From: Kribbella antibiotica
GTDB lineage: Bacteria > Actinomycetota > Actinomycetes > Propionibacteriales > Kribbellaceae
Assembly: GCF_004349055.1 (NCBI RefSeq)
Contig: NZ_SMKX01000019.1
Coordinates: 25,591 to 89,590 of the forward strand
DNA length: 64,000 nucleotides
Direction: 5' to 3'
A program made the position numbers and the translations under genes. Positions 55,015 to 62,718 of the stretch are shown one piece after another. The first letter of the stretch is position 1. The number at the start of each line of letters is the position of its first letter. A model generated the notes under the pieces. The model was not told the origin of the DNA and made no database searches. It saw nothing but the letters and a program-made list of their open reading frames with translations.

Positions 55015-55027
55015 TATGATCGAGAAC
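55015..55027 (+). promoter_or_regulatory. leaderless promoter (-10 TATGAT) of the Rv2466c-like gene
   Basis: TATGAT at 55015-55020 is followed by 7 bases and then ATG 55028, the best consensus -10 in this window. The alternative ATG 55016 lies inside this element, so 55028 is preferred. Confidence 0.55.
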
Positions 55028-55624
55028 ATGACTGCCTCCGCCGATTTTTGGTTCGACCCGGCCTGCCCCTGGGCCTGGATGACGTCCCGCTGGATGCTCG
55101 AGGTCGAGCAGGTCCGCGACGTGAAGACGACCTGGCACGTGATGAGCCTGGCTGTCCTGAACGAAGAACGTGACGAACACGACGCCAATTGGCTGCGCAA
55201 ACTCGGCCGGGTCCGGGTGCTGATCGCCGCTGAGCAGGCGCACGGCAACGAGGTCCTGCTGCCGCTCTACACCGCGCTCGGCCGCCGGATCCACAACGAG
55301 GGCCGTGGCGGCGCCGACGAATCGGTCCTGCCCGAGGCGCTGGCCGAGGTCGGCCTGCCGGCGGCGCTGCTCGAAGCCGCCACCGACGACCGGTACGACG
55401 AGGCGTTGCGCAAGTCGCATTTCGCCGGCATGGACCTGGTCGGGATGGAGGTCGGTACGCCGGTCATCTCGGTCGAGGGAACCGCGTTCTTCGGTCCGGT
55501 GGTCACGCCTGCGCCGAAGGGCGAGGCCGCCGGCAAACTGTGGGACGGAGTCCGGCTCGTCGCCGGTACCGACGGCTTTTTCGAGATCAAGCGAAGCCGC
55601 GACCGCGACCCCGTGTTCGACTGA
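55028..55624 (+). CDS. mycothiol-dependent reductase, DsbA-like (Rv2466c-like)
   Basis: 198 residues. DsbA-type thioredoxin fold: [27 protein letters not shown] at the start, then [68 protein letters not shown]. The sequence follows M. tuberculosis Rv2466c closely as I remember it, including synteny with pepN and rpiB. The CPWC active site is CPWA here: the second Cys is Ala, so only the monothiol mechanism with mycothiol remains. Rv2466c activates nitro-drugs such as TP053. Confidence 0.9.
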   Translation: MTASADFWFDPACPWAWMTSRWMLEVEQVRDVKTTWHVMSLAVLNEERDEHDANWLRKLGRVRVLIAAEQAHGNEVLLPLYTALGRRIHNEGRGGADESVLPEALAEVGLPAALLEAATDDRYDEALRKSHFAGMDLVGMEVGTPVISVEGTAFFGPVVTPAPKGEAAGKLWDGVRLVAGTDGFFEIKRSRDRDPVFD

Positions 55625-55735
55625 TCCATTGGGGCCGAAAATGCTTCGGTCCAGAGTTCAAGGCTTGAACTGAGCCCCCGTGCCGGTGAAGGTTGCTCAC
55701 CAACGGGAATTCTTCAAGTGGTGAGTAGGTATCAC

Positions 55736-56770
55736 ATGACGTTACGTGACGAGCGCACTGAGCTCGATGTCGTCCCCGCCGGTGTGACCGCCGGCATCGC
55801 CGTGTTCGACCGCCAGACCGGGCGGTTCGTCCAGGAGTCCAACGCCGATCACCGGTTCCGCTCCGCCTCGGTGGTGAAACTGCTGATCGTCCTCGACCTG
55901 CTCTGGGACCGCGGCCCGACGTACATCGTCGGGCCGGAGGACCGGGCCAGGCTCGAGGTGATGCTGCGCAGCAGCGACGACGACGCCGCGAGTTACTACT
56001 GGGACCACAACGGTGGCGCGGCGATCGTCGAGCGGATGGTGCGACGGCTCGGACTCACCCACACCGAAGGTCCGCCGGCCACCCATCCGGGGTTCTGGGG
56101 CTACGTTTCGATCACCGCCGCCGACACGGTCCGGATCTATCGATACATCCTCGACCACGCCCCGTCACCGGTCCGGCACTACATCATGAACCAGCTGCAC
56201 GAGCCGACCCGGTACGGCACCGACGGCTTCGACCAGTACTTCGGCATCGCGTCGGTATTCGATCCTGATTTCAGCATCAAACAGGGCTGGTCCGGATTCT
56301 TCGGGTCGAGCGGCTACGGAAGCGACCGTTCGAAGCCGGTCGAAACCCTCGATCTGACCAGCGACGCACTGCACACCACGGGCACCGTCGGGAAGGACGA
56401 CCGGTGCATCGTGTCCGTCTACACGCTGCATCCGCGCGGGACGCAGTACGGGAAGGCGTACACGGACGTGACCCGGCTGACCCGGGCTCTGATCGTTCCG
56501 GGCGGCGTGCGGACCAGTGGGAGCTGGCTGGCCACCACTGGCGTGGGAGTACGCGTCCGGACGGCGCCGAACACCTCCTGCGGGATCCTGGGCATGCTGC
56601 CGCCCGGAGTCGAGGTTCTGGTCAGTGGGCAGACCCTGGGCGAGCACATCGACGTGCCGCCGCGCTCTAGCGACTGGTGGGCGTATCTGCCGAAGTACGG
56701 CGGCTATGTGACCACCGTGTACGTCGGGTCGGGTGCACCCAAGCTGCCTGGCGTTCCGGTGTATCAGTAG
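55736..56770 (+). CDS. class A beta-lactamase-fold serine hydrolase with C-terminal SH3-like domain
   Basis: 344 residues. SxxK in SASVVK (residues about 44-49), SDDDAAS as the SDN-like motif and KQGWSG as the KTG-like motif; D-Ala peptidase or esterase activity is possible. The SH3-like domain is GVGVRVRTAPNTSCGILGMLPPGVEVL to VTTVYV (about 262-335). No signal peptide is visible from ATG 55736; two in-frame GTG starts (55718, 55721) would add only 5-6 residues. The lack of a secretion signal is odd for a cell-wall domain pair. It is followed 10 bases later by rpiB. Confidence 0.75.
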   Translation: MTLRDERTELDVVPAGVTAGIAVFDRQTGRFVQESNADHRFRSASVVKLLIVLDLLWDRGPTYIVGPEDRARLEVMLRSSDDDAASYYWDHNGGAAIVERMVRRLGLTHTEGPPATHPGFWGYVSITAADTVRIYRYILDHAPSPVRHYIMNQLHEPTRYGTDGFDQYFGIASVFDPDFSIKQGWSGFFGSSGYGSDRSKPVETLDLTSDALHTTGTVGKDDRCIVSVYTLHPRGTQYGKAYTDVTRLTRALIVPGGVRTSGSWLATTGVGVRVRTAPNTSCGILGMLPPGVEVLVSGQTLGEHIDVPPRSSDWWAYLPKYGGYVTTVYVGSGAPKLPGVPVYQ

Positions 56771-56780
56771 ATTGCAGCCC
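56768..56780 (+). promoter_or_regulatory. leaderless promoter (-10 TAGATT) of rpiB
   Basis: TAGATT at 56768-56773 (overlapping the previous stop TAG) is followed by 7 bases and then ATG 56781; no Shine-Dalgarno sequence. Confidence 0.4.
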
Positions 56781-57248
56781 ATGCGAGTGCACATCGGCTC
56801 TGACCATGCCGGCTTCGAGCTTAAGAATCACGTGGTGCAGCACCTCACTGCTGCCGGCCACGACGTCGTCGACCACGGCCCGGCCGTGTATGACGCAGTG
56901 GACGACTACCCGCCGTACTGCCTGCGGGCTGGTGTCGGGGTCGTGGAGGACCCGGGCAGCCTGGGCGTCGTGATCGGTGGCTCCGGCAACGGAGAGCAGA
57001 TCGCGGCGAACAAGGTGAAGGGTGTTCGGGCCGTGCTGGCCTGGAGCACCGACACCGCCAAGCTCGGCCGCGAGCACAACAACGCCAACGTTGTGAGCGT
57101 CGGGGCGCGGATGCACTCGACCGAGGAGGCGACCAGCTTCGTGGAGACGTTCCTGGCCACCGACTACTCCGACGAGGCGCGGCACACCCGTCGCATCGAC
57201 ATGCTCAGCGACTACGAGTCGACCGGCGAGCTACCGCCGCTCTCCTGA
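56781..57248 (+). CDS. rpiB: ribose-5-phosphate isomerase B
   Basis: 155 residues. LacAB/RpiB fold: MRVHIGSDHAGFELKNHV, DVVDHGPAVYDAVDDYPPYC and GVVIGGSGNGEQIAANKVKGVRAVLAWST, with NNANVVSVGARMHS. The catalytic base in mycobacterial-type RpiB is a Glu rather than Cys: GGSGNGEQ carries it. It interconverts ribulose-5-P and ribose-5-P. From memory, it matches Rv2465c by sequence and position. Upstream in-frame extension (to 56733) lacks family sequence. Confidence 0.95.
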   Translation: MRVHIGSDHAGFELKNHVVQHLTAAGHDVVDHGPAVYDAVDDYPPYCLRAGVGVVEDPGSLGVVIGGSGNGEQIAANKVKGVRAVLAWSTDTAKLGREHNNANVVSVGARMHSTEEATSFVETFLATDYSDEARHTRRIDMLSDYESTGELPPLS

Positions 57249-57352
57249 GCCTCTTCCTCCGGCGGGACGACTCCGCGGCGTTTGAACGGCTCACGCGGCC
57301 GGGAGACGTCGCGGGCCCGCATCGACCGGCCGGTGCCCACCACGGCCGGTGT

Positions 57353-57370
57353 GGCCGGTCCGGACCGGCC
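57353..57370. repeat. 18-bp perfect palindrome upstream of the Nei-like gene
   Basis: GGCCGGTCCGGACCGGCC reads the same on both strands, 37 bases before the Nei-like start. Nearby bases (ACCGGCCGGTG at 57325-57335) add further GGCCGG copies. Possible operator or hairpin; function unknown. Confidence 0.6.
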
Positions 57371-57407
57371 CTTCGGCGTACCACCTGTAATCCCCATAAG
57401 AGGAATC

Positions 57408-58232
57408 ATGCCTGAAGGTCACACGCTGCACCGGCTGGCCAACGACGTCTGGGATGCGTTCGGCGGCAGGCCGGTCCGCACGACCAGTCCCCAGGGCCGG
57501 TTCGCCGACGGCGCCGCACTGCTCGACGGCCATGTGCTGCGGGCAACAGAGGCCCACGGCAAGCACTTTCTCGCCGACTTCGAGGGAGCGGGCTGGCTGC
57601 ACATCCACCTCGGACTGATCGGCAAGGTCAACTTCGGTACGGCGCCTGTGCCACTACCAGTCGGCCAAGTCCGCCTCCGGCTTCAGAACGCCACGTCGTA
57701 CGCCGACCTGCGCGGTGCGACCGTGTGCGAGGTGCTGACCGACGGCGAACGCGAGGTGCTGATCGGACGGCTCGGACCGGACCCGCTGCGCGACGACGCG
57801 GACCCGGAGCTCGCCTGGAAGCGGATTCATCGCAGCAAGCTGCCGATCGGACGGCTGCTGATGGAACAGGACGTGTTGAGCGGCGTCGGCAACGTCTATC
57901 GCGCCGAGGTGCTCTTCCGGGCCAAGCTGCACCCGATGACACCGGGCCACCTGGTCAAGAAGCGTGAGTGGCAAGGCATGTGGGACGACCTCGTCGAGCT
58001 GATGAAGACCGGCGTCGAGACCGGCCGCATCGACACTGTTGCCGACGATCACACACCCGAAGCCATGGGCCGCGACCCACGCCAGGACGACCACGGCGGC
58101 GAGGTCTATGTCTACCGTCGCCAGGGCCAGCGGTGCTACGTCTGCCAGTCGGTCGTCCGGACCGAGATCCTGGCCGGGCGCAACCTTTTCTGGTGCCCCA
58201 AGTGTCAGCGCACGGGGCTCACCAGAAAGTAA
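57408..58232 (+). CDS. Fpg/Nei family DNA glycosylase (Nei2-like)
   Basis: 274 residues. Catalytic Pro2-Glu3 in MPEGHTLHRLA fixes the start at 57408. The helix-two-turn-helix is at GRLLMEQDVLSGVGNVYRAEVLF (about 143-165). The zinc finger is CYVCQSVV...WCPKCQR (about 242-270). It excises oxidised bases and nicks the abasic site. Synteny suggests the M. tuberculosis Rv2464c (Nei2) counterpart. AGAGGA precedes the ATG. Confidence 0.92.
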   Translation: MPEGHTLHRLANDVWDAFGGRPVRTTSPQGRFADGAALLDGHVLRATEAHGKHFLADFEGAGWLHIHLGLIGKVNFGTAPVPLPVGQVRLRLQNATSYADLRGATVCEVLTDGEREVLIGRLGPDPLRDDADPELAWKRIHRSKLPIGRLLMEQDVLSGVGNVYRAEVLFRAKLHPMTPGHLVKKREWQGMWDDLVELMKTGVETGRIDTVADDHTPEAMGRDPRQDDHGGEVYVYRRQGQRCYVCQSVVRTEILAGRNLFWCPKCQRTGLTRK

Positions 58233-58295
58233 GTCTGAACAGTTATCAAGTTTTTTGATGCGCGGACCATGGGGTGCCGTTATCTTCTTCACACC

Positions 58296-59390
58296 ATGAT
58301 CAAGAGCAGCGGTCGAGCTGTCATACGACGCGTCGGCCGCCTGGTCGTCGCGGTGCTGCGCCGTGCCCGCCGGTTACACCCCCTGGCCTTCTTCGCGCTG
58401 CTCTCCTTGGCCTTGCTGTTCGCCGCGTTCAGTGCGGCCTGGCCGACCTATGTGCCTGCTGCTTCGCTCGTCATCCCGATCCTGCTCGGCGGGCTGGTCC
58501 TGGGCTTCCGGCAACTGGTCGTCCTCACCCTGCTGACGTTGATGATCGCGTCGTTCGTGCTCGTGTCGCGCGAGCAGCCGACGCCGACGACCGGATTCGT
58601 GCTGGTGCTCGGAGTGATCGGCTGGGTCGTCATCGCCGGCGCGAAGGTGCGCAATCAGCTCGGGGTGCCGGGGACCCGTGGTGAGTCGATGCTGATGGAG
58701 TTGCGGGACACGCTGACCGCGCAGGGCGAGCTGCCGCCGTTGCCAAGTGGGTGGCGGGCAGAGGTGGCGATCCAGTCGGCCGGCAAGTCGAAGTTCTCCG
58801 GTGATTTCGTGGTGTCGACCGAACGCGACAACCTGCTCGAGGTCGCGCTGGTCGATGTCTCGGGCAAGGGTGTCGATGCGGGCACCCGGGCGCTGTTGCT
58901 GTCTGGTGCCTTCGGCGGCTTGCTGGGCGTCGTACCGGTTGAGGATTTCTTGCCTGCGGCCAACCGGTATCTGCGCAGGCAGGACTGGGCCGACGACTTC
59001 GCAACCGTCGTCCATGTCGCAGTGAACCTGTGTTCCGGGGAGTTCTGCGTCCGGACGGCGGGTCACCCACCGGCGATCCAGTTCGACGCGTGGTCGGGGC
59101 GGTGGCAGACGCGGGATGCGGACGGGCCGCTGCTCGGGTTGGTGGAGGCGCCTGAGTTCGCGCCGAATCACGGCGTACTGAAGCCTGGCGACGCGCTGTT
59201 CCTCTACAGCGACGGGATGGTCGAGACGCCGCGGCGTGACATCGGGCGCGGTACCGACCGGCTCACCGGACATGCGGAACGCCTGGTGGCACAGGGCTTC
59301 CGGGGCGCCGCGGCCGACCTGGTCGCGACGGCCGGGGGACCGGGCGACGACTCGGCGATCGTGATCGTGCACCGGTTGGAGCATTCTTAG
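58296..59390 (+). CDS. membrane-anchored PP2C-type phosphatase (SpoIIE/RsbU-like)
   Basis: 364 residues. A basic N terminus leads to three hydrophobic segments (about 28-112). The PP2C-SpoIIE domain follows (about 150-360): SGDFVVSTERDNLLEVALVDVSGKGVDAGTRALLL with metal Asp residues, GHPPAIQFD, LFLYSDGMVETP and GDDSAIVIV. Such enzymes dephosphorylate anti-anti-sigma factors in partner-switching. No STAS or HATPase gene is adjacent, so the partner is unknown. Confidence 0.85.
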   Translation: MIKSSGRAVIRRVGRLVVAVLRRARRLHPLAFFALLSLALLFAAFSAAWPTYVPAASLVIPILLGGLVLGFRQLVVLTLLTLMIASFVLVSREQPTPTTGFVLVLGVIGWVVIAGAKVRNQLGVPGTRGESMLMELRDTLTAQGELPPLPSGWRAEVAIQSAGKSKFSGDFVVSTERDNLLEVALVDVSGKGVDAGTRALLLSGAFGGLLGVVPVEDFLPAANRYLRRQDWADDFATVVHVAVNLCSGEFCVRTAGHPPAIQFDAWSGRWQTRDADGPLLGLVEAPEFAPNHGVLKPGDALFLYSDGMVETPRRDIGRGTDRLTGHAERLVAQGFRGAAADLVATAGGPGDDSAIVIVHRLEHS

Positions 59391-59428
59391 CCGGATTCTC
59401 GGCCCCTGATGGCGTAGCCTGCGTCGTC

Positions 59429-59863
59429 GTGATGGATGCTGCTGATCGGAGTGCCCCGGACGTCTCGTTCGAGGACCTGGTCGCGATGATGCCGGCCGAG
59501 CTGCGTGAGGTCTTTCCGCCGACCACGTGGCAGCTCGAGAAGCTGTGGGCGCTCGCTCTGAAGGTCGAGCCGATCGAGGTCGCGGACCTGGTCTGGATGT
59601 TCGAGCTGCCGTTGTGGCGGCTCGACGGCGAACGCTTCAAGGTCACGCCGAACCAGGTCGCCGAGACGCCGATGAACTTCCGCCCGCACTACCAGCGGGT
59701 GATGGACGCCGACCTGGACTTCCCGATCAACCTGGTCGCCTACCGCGGCCGTCTGGTCGTACTCGACGGCGTGCACCGGTTGCTGAAGGCGCACTTCCTG
59801 CGGCGGCGCTGGATCGAGGGCACGATCGCCACCGCGACCCAGTTACAGTCCTGTGCGCCTTGA
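59429..59863 (+). CDS. small ParB/sulfiredoxin-like domain protein
   Basis: 144 residues. The last half has INLVAYRGRLVVLDGVHRLLKAHFLRRRWIEGTI (about 100-133), which resembles the ParB/Srx nuclease-like fold with DGxHRL. The first half is unassigned (FEDLVAMMPAELREVFPPTTWQLEKLWAL). No known partner. GTG 59429 gives MMDAAD; ATG 59432 is the alternative. Confidence 0.6.
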   Translation: MMDAADRSAPDVSFEDLVAMMPAELREVFPPTTWQLEKLWALALKVEPIEVADLVWMFELPLWRLDGERFKVTPNQVAETPMNFRPHYQRVMDADLDFPINLVAYRGRLVVLDGVHRLLKAHFLRRRWIEGTIATATQLQSCAP

Positions 59864-59900
59864 TGGCGCGCTGTGATTGTGGATGTTGATGCGTCACCAT

Positions 59901-59913
59901 TAACATGGATGCC
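59901..59913 (+). promoter_or_regulatory. leaderless promoter (-10 TAACAT) of the F420-type gene
   Basis: TAACAT at 59901-59906 is followed by 7 bases and then ATG 59914. TTGTGG at 59877-59882 gives a -35 with an 18-base spacer. Confidence 0.5.
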
Positions 59914-60351
59914 ATGACCACCAATGACGAATATGTACCGAGCGCGTCCGAATGGGTTCGCGACCAGGTTGAGAAGGTCACCGAGGCCGGGAGCACCGAC
60001 GCCGTCGACATCATGGGCCTGAAGGTCGTCCTGCTGACGATGCGTGGCGCCAAGTCCGGCAAGATCCGCAAGGTCCCGCTGATGCGGGTCGAGCGGGACG
60101 GTGTGTACGTCGCGGTCGCGTCCCAGGGTGGCGCCCCGAAGAACCCCGTCTGGTACTACAACCTGAAGGCCGACCCGAACATCACCCTGCAGGACGGCGA
60201 GGTGACCAAGGACTACGTCGCCCGCGAGATCGACGGCGCGGAGTACGACGAGTGGTGGCCGCTCGCGGTCGCCGCCTACCCGCCGTACGAGGAGTACAAG
60301 GCCAAGACCACGCGGAAGATGCCGTTCTTCGTGCTGGAGCCGGTCGCGTAG
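59914..60351 (+). CDS. deazaflavin (F420)-dependent nitroreductase-like protein (Ddn family)
   Basis: 145 residues. MGLKVVLLTMRGAKSGKIRKVPLMRVERDGVYVAVASQGGAPKNPVWYYNLKADPNITLQDG is the Ddn split-barrel core (about 35-96) with the GxxSGKxR...P motif; AYPPYEEYKAKTTRKMPFFVLEP ends the fold. Some members reduce nitro drugs or quinones with F420H2; others lack activity. ATG 59905 is in frame 9 bases upstream, but the leaderless spacing supports 59914. Confidence 0.88.
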   Translation: MTTNDEYVPSASEWVRDQVEKVTEAGSTDAVDIMGLKVVLLTMRGAKSGKIRKVPLMRVERDGVYVAVASQGGAPKNPVWYYNLKADPNITLQDGEVTKDYVAREIDGAEYDEWWPLAVAAYPPYEEYKAKTTRKMPFFVLEPVA

Positions 60352-60362
60352 TTTCGCTGGGT

Positions 60363-60390
60363 TGCGCACACCGGCTTCGGCGTGTGCGCA
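60363..60390. terminator. hairpin after the F420-type gene
   Basis: TGCGCACAC (60363-60371) pairs with GTGTGCGCA (60382-60390); the inner CCG/CGG can extend the stem. It begins 12 bases after the stop codon. No T-tract. Confidence 0.6.
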
Positions 60391-60511
60391 CAGCCGGTGA
60401 CAAGGTCAGGACCTGCACTGTGAGACGCTGGCGGCGGCCGGGTCGTGTCGACCCGGTCCGGCGCCCTGCGCCGACCAAGTTCTGGGAGTAGTCCTGACCA
60501 CACACGACGCG

Positions 60512-61240
60512 GTGCGGGAGCCGTTCGTCGGGTCGACGCGGTTGCGTCTGGCCGGATTCGCGCTGCACGCCTATACCGCGAGCGGAACCGTTTTCGCGCT
60601 GCTGATCGTCATCGCGGCCATCGACGGCGACGCCGTCCGGGCCCTCTGGCTGGGGCTGGCCGCCCTCGTCATCGACGGCACCGACGGCATGCTCGCGCGC
60701 CGGCTACGGGTCAAGGAGACGATCCCGTGGTTCGACGGCGCGATGCTCGACAACATCGTCGACTACCTGACGTACGCGTTCGCCCCGATCGTGCTGCTCT
60801 GGACCGGCCACTACCTCCCCGGCGGCGGCTGGGGCGCCGTACTGGCTGCACTGCCGCTGCTCGCATCGAGCTACCAGTTCTGCCGCACTGACGCGAAGAC
60901 CGACGACCACTTCTTCCTCGGCTTCCCGTCGTACTGGAACGTGGTCGCCTTCTACGTGGTGGTCCTCGGCCTCAGCCCGACCACCACCGGCATCATCCTG
61001 GTGATCTGCTCGATCCTGGTCTTCGTCCCGGTCAAGTACGTGTATCCGTCGCGGACCAAGAAGTTCCGCTCGATGAACCTGCTGACCACCGCGATCTGGC
61101 TGGCCTCGTACGCCGTCCTGCTGTCGCAGATGCCGAACCCGAGCCCGATCGTGGTCGCGATCTCGCTGGCCTACCTGGTGTATTACGCGGTCCTCAGTCT
61201 GTACATGACGTTCTGGCTACCGCGCCGCAAGGCCGCCTGA
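60512..61240 (+). CDS. CDP-alcohol phosphatidyltransferase (phosphatidylcholine-synthase-like)
   Basis: 242 residues, about eight membrane segments. The CDP-alcohol motif is DGTDGMLARRLRVKETIPWFDGAMLDNIVDYLTY, the DGxxAR-x8-GxxxDxxxD pattern (about 50-85). The cytoplasmic motif faces lipid headgroup transfer from CDP-diacylglycerol. I report GTG 60512, but CTG 60494 lies in frame 5 bases after GGGAG and would give a TTHDAV start, so the true start may be 6 codons upstream. The substrate alcohol is uncertain. Confidence 0.83.
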   Translation: MREPFVGSTRLRLAGFALHAYTASGTVFALLIVIAAIDGDAVRALWLGLAALVIDGTDGMLARRLRVKETIPWFDGAMLDNIVDYLTYAFAPIVLLWTGHYLPGGGWGAVLAALPLLASSYQFCRTDAKTDDHFFLGFPSYWNVVAFYVVVLGLSPTTTGIILVICSILVFVPVKYVYPSRTKKFRSMNLLTTAIWLASYAVLLSQMPNPSPIVVAISLAYLVYYAVLSLYMTFWLPRRKAA

Positions 61241-61241
61241 C

Positions 61242-62081
61242 TTGAACCTCGGCCTCGGTCTCGGCGCCGCCCTCGGTGCCGCCGTTCTGTTCGGCATCGC
61301 CTCGATCCTGCAGGCCGTCGGCTCGCGGAAGGTGCCGACCCAGTCCGAGCTCGACCCGCGGCGCTTGGGCGCCTTCGTCGTCGCACTGCTTCGCCAGCCC
61401 GCGTTCCTCGGTGCGCTGGCGTTGCAGCTCGCCGGCTTCGGTCTGCACTTCGTCGCCCTCCGGCTGCTGCCGCTCTACCTGGCCCAGGCCGGTATCGCCG
61501 TCAGCCTCGTCGTCACCGCGCTGCTCGCCACCCGGCTGATGTCGGATCACCTGAGTCTCGTTGAATGGTCCGCGGTGATCGGCGTCGTCGTCGGTCTCGG
61601 CCTGCTAGCCGTGTCCTCGGGCGAGGCCGGGCCGAACGTTCAGCACCACGGTTTGACGATCGGCGTCGTTGTCGGGCTGGTCTTCATTGCTGTGCTCGGG
61701 GCGCTGGCCAGTCGCTCACAGCACGGCATCTCCACCGCCCTGCTCGGCATGCTCTCGGGTCTCGGGTATGCGGGCGTCGCGATCTCGGCGCGCCTGCTCC
61801 AGGACGGTTCTGTCGGCGAGTTGCTGCGCAGTCCGACGGCATACACGCTCCCGGTGAGCGGTGCTCTCGCCTTCATCCTCTACTCGCTAGCCCTGCAACG
61901 AGGCTCGGTCACCCTCGCCACCACCCCGATGATCGCCCTGCAGACCATCACCCCAGCCGTCGTCGGCGTCGCCGTACTGTCTGACGCCGTCCGGGCTGGT
62001 TGGTGGCCCTTAGCCCTGCTCGGCTTCCTGCTGTCAGCCGCCGGCTCTGTGGTTCTGGTCCGCTTCGAATCCGTGAAGTAG
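61242..62081 (+). CDS. EamA/DMT-like permease
   Basis: 279 residues, about ten membrane segments in two halves: LGLGLGAALGAAVLFGIASILQAVGSRKVPTQ at the start and LATTPMIALQTITPAVVGVAVLSDAVRAGWWPLALLGFLLSAAGSVVLV at the end. This resembles EamA-type or NIPA-like DMT transporters. TTG 61242 is 2 bases after the previous stop, so it is probably translationally coupled to the phosphotransferase. Substrate unknown. Confidence 0.78.
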   Translation: MNLGLGLGAALGAAVLFGIASILQAVGSRKVPTQSELDPRRLGAFVVALLRQPAFLGALALQLAGFGLHFVALRLLPLYLAQAGIAVSLVVTALLATRLMSDHLSLVEWSAVIGVVVGLGLLAVSSGEAGPNVQHHGLTIGVVVGLVFIAVLGALASRSQHGISTALLGMLSGLGYAGVAISARLLQDGSVGELLRSPTAYTLPVSGALAFILYSLALQRGSVTLATTPMIALQTITPAVVGVAVLSDAVRAGWWPLALLGFLLSAAGSVVLVRFESVK

Positions 62082-62549
62082 CTACTTCGGGAACGCCATC
62101 CATTCTTTGGTCTGCGAGCAGGTGGTGAACCCGACCGTGGATGCGGCCTCGGCCGTGGTTTTGGCCACGCTGTCCGGGATGGTGACCTGCATCGCGATGG
62201 CCATGTCCGACCCGAACTTCGCGGTCTTGATGGCTTCGGCGAGCTTGCGCTCCTCCTCGGCCCACGACGCCAAGGAGTCCAGCCACTTGTTCAGCGCGGC
62301 CTGATCGGTCTCCCCGGCAGGCAACTTCCGGACCTCGGCCGCAAGCTCCTCGGCCAGCCGCGCTCGCTCCGACATCTTGGCGAGATCGTTCATCCCGACG
62401 CCCTCGCCGAACGCCAAATCACCGGCGAATCGCGCGTTGAGCGCCGTACAAGACTTGTCTCCGGCCTCGAGCAGCTTGTCTCGCTCGGACGCGCATCCAG
62501 CCAGCGCCACGCAGCCCACGATCACCAGCAACCCCATCGCCGCTCTCAT
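62082..62549 (-). CDS. lipoprotein, hypothetical
   Basis: 155 residues. Lipobox VALAGC (cleavage before Cys19) follows a short signal (MRAAMGLLVIVG). The mature part is helical (LAKMSERARLAEELAAEVRKLP and EEERKLAEAIKTA) with one Cys near the end (CSQTKEW). I do not recognise the family. Its stop is adjacent to the EamA stop, so the two converge without a gap. Confidence 0.8.
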   Translation of the reverse strand: MRAAMGLLVIVGCVALAGCASERDKLLEAGDKSCTALNARFAGDLAFGEGVGMNDLAKMSERARLAEELAAEVRKLPAGETDQAALNKWLDSLASWAEEERKLAEAIKTAKFGSDMAIAMQVTIPDSVAKTTAEAASTVGFTTCSQTKEWMAFPK

Positions 62550-62718
62550 CGCACCAGCCTCGCAACTGTCCGTGCATCAACAGCCCACCTGTCCCCAAAC
62601 TGCCAGCGGTCCGGCTGATGTGACGGGGGTCACGGTAGGGGTTGCGGGAGTGGTGTCGTCTTCGGGAGAGGCTGGTCGACGCAGTGATGTCAGCACCACT
62701 TCTTGAAGGAGTAGCAAG

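Noticed and set aside
55705..55731. GGGAAT-N18-GTA as a SigR/SigH redox promoter
   Set aside because: The -10 GTT is GTA and the position does not favour the Rv2466c-like gene, which has its own TATGAT; too weak to claim.
57282..57407. N-terminal extension of the Nei-like protein
   Set aside because: The catalytic Pro must follow the initiator Met, so the start is fixed at 57408.
62550..62718. Possible small RNA or riboswitch before the DHFR-like gene
   Set aside because: No recognised aptamer or strong dyad; a Shine-Dalgarno sequence explains the start.
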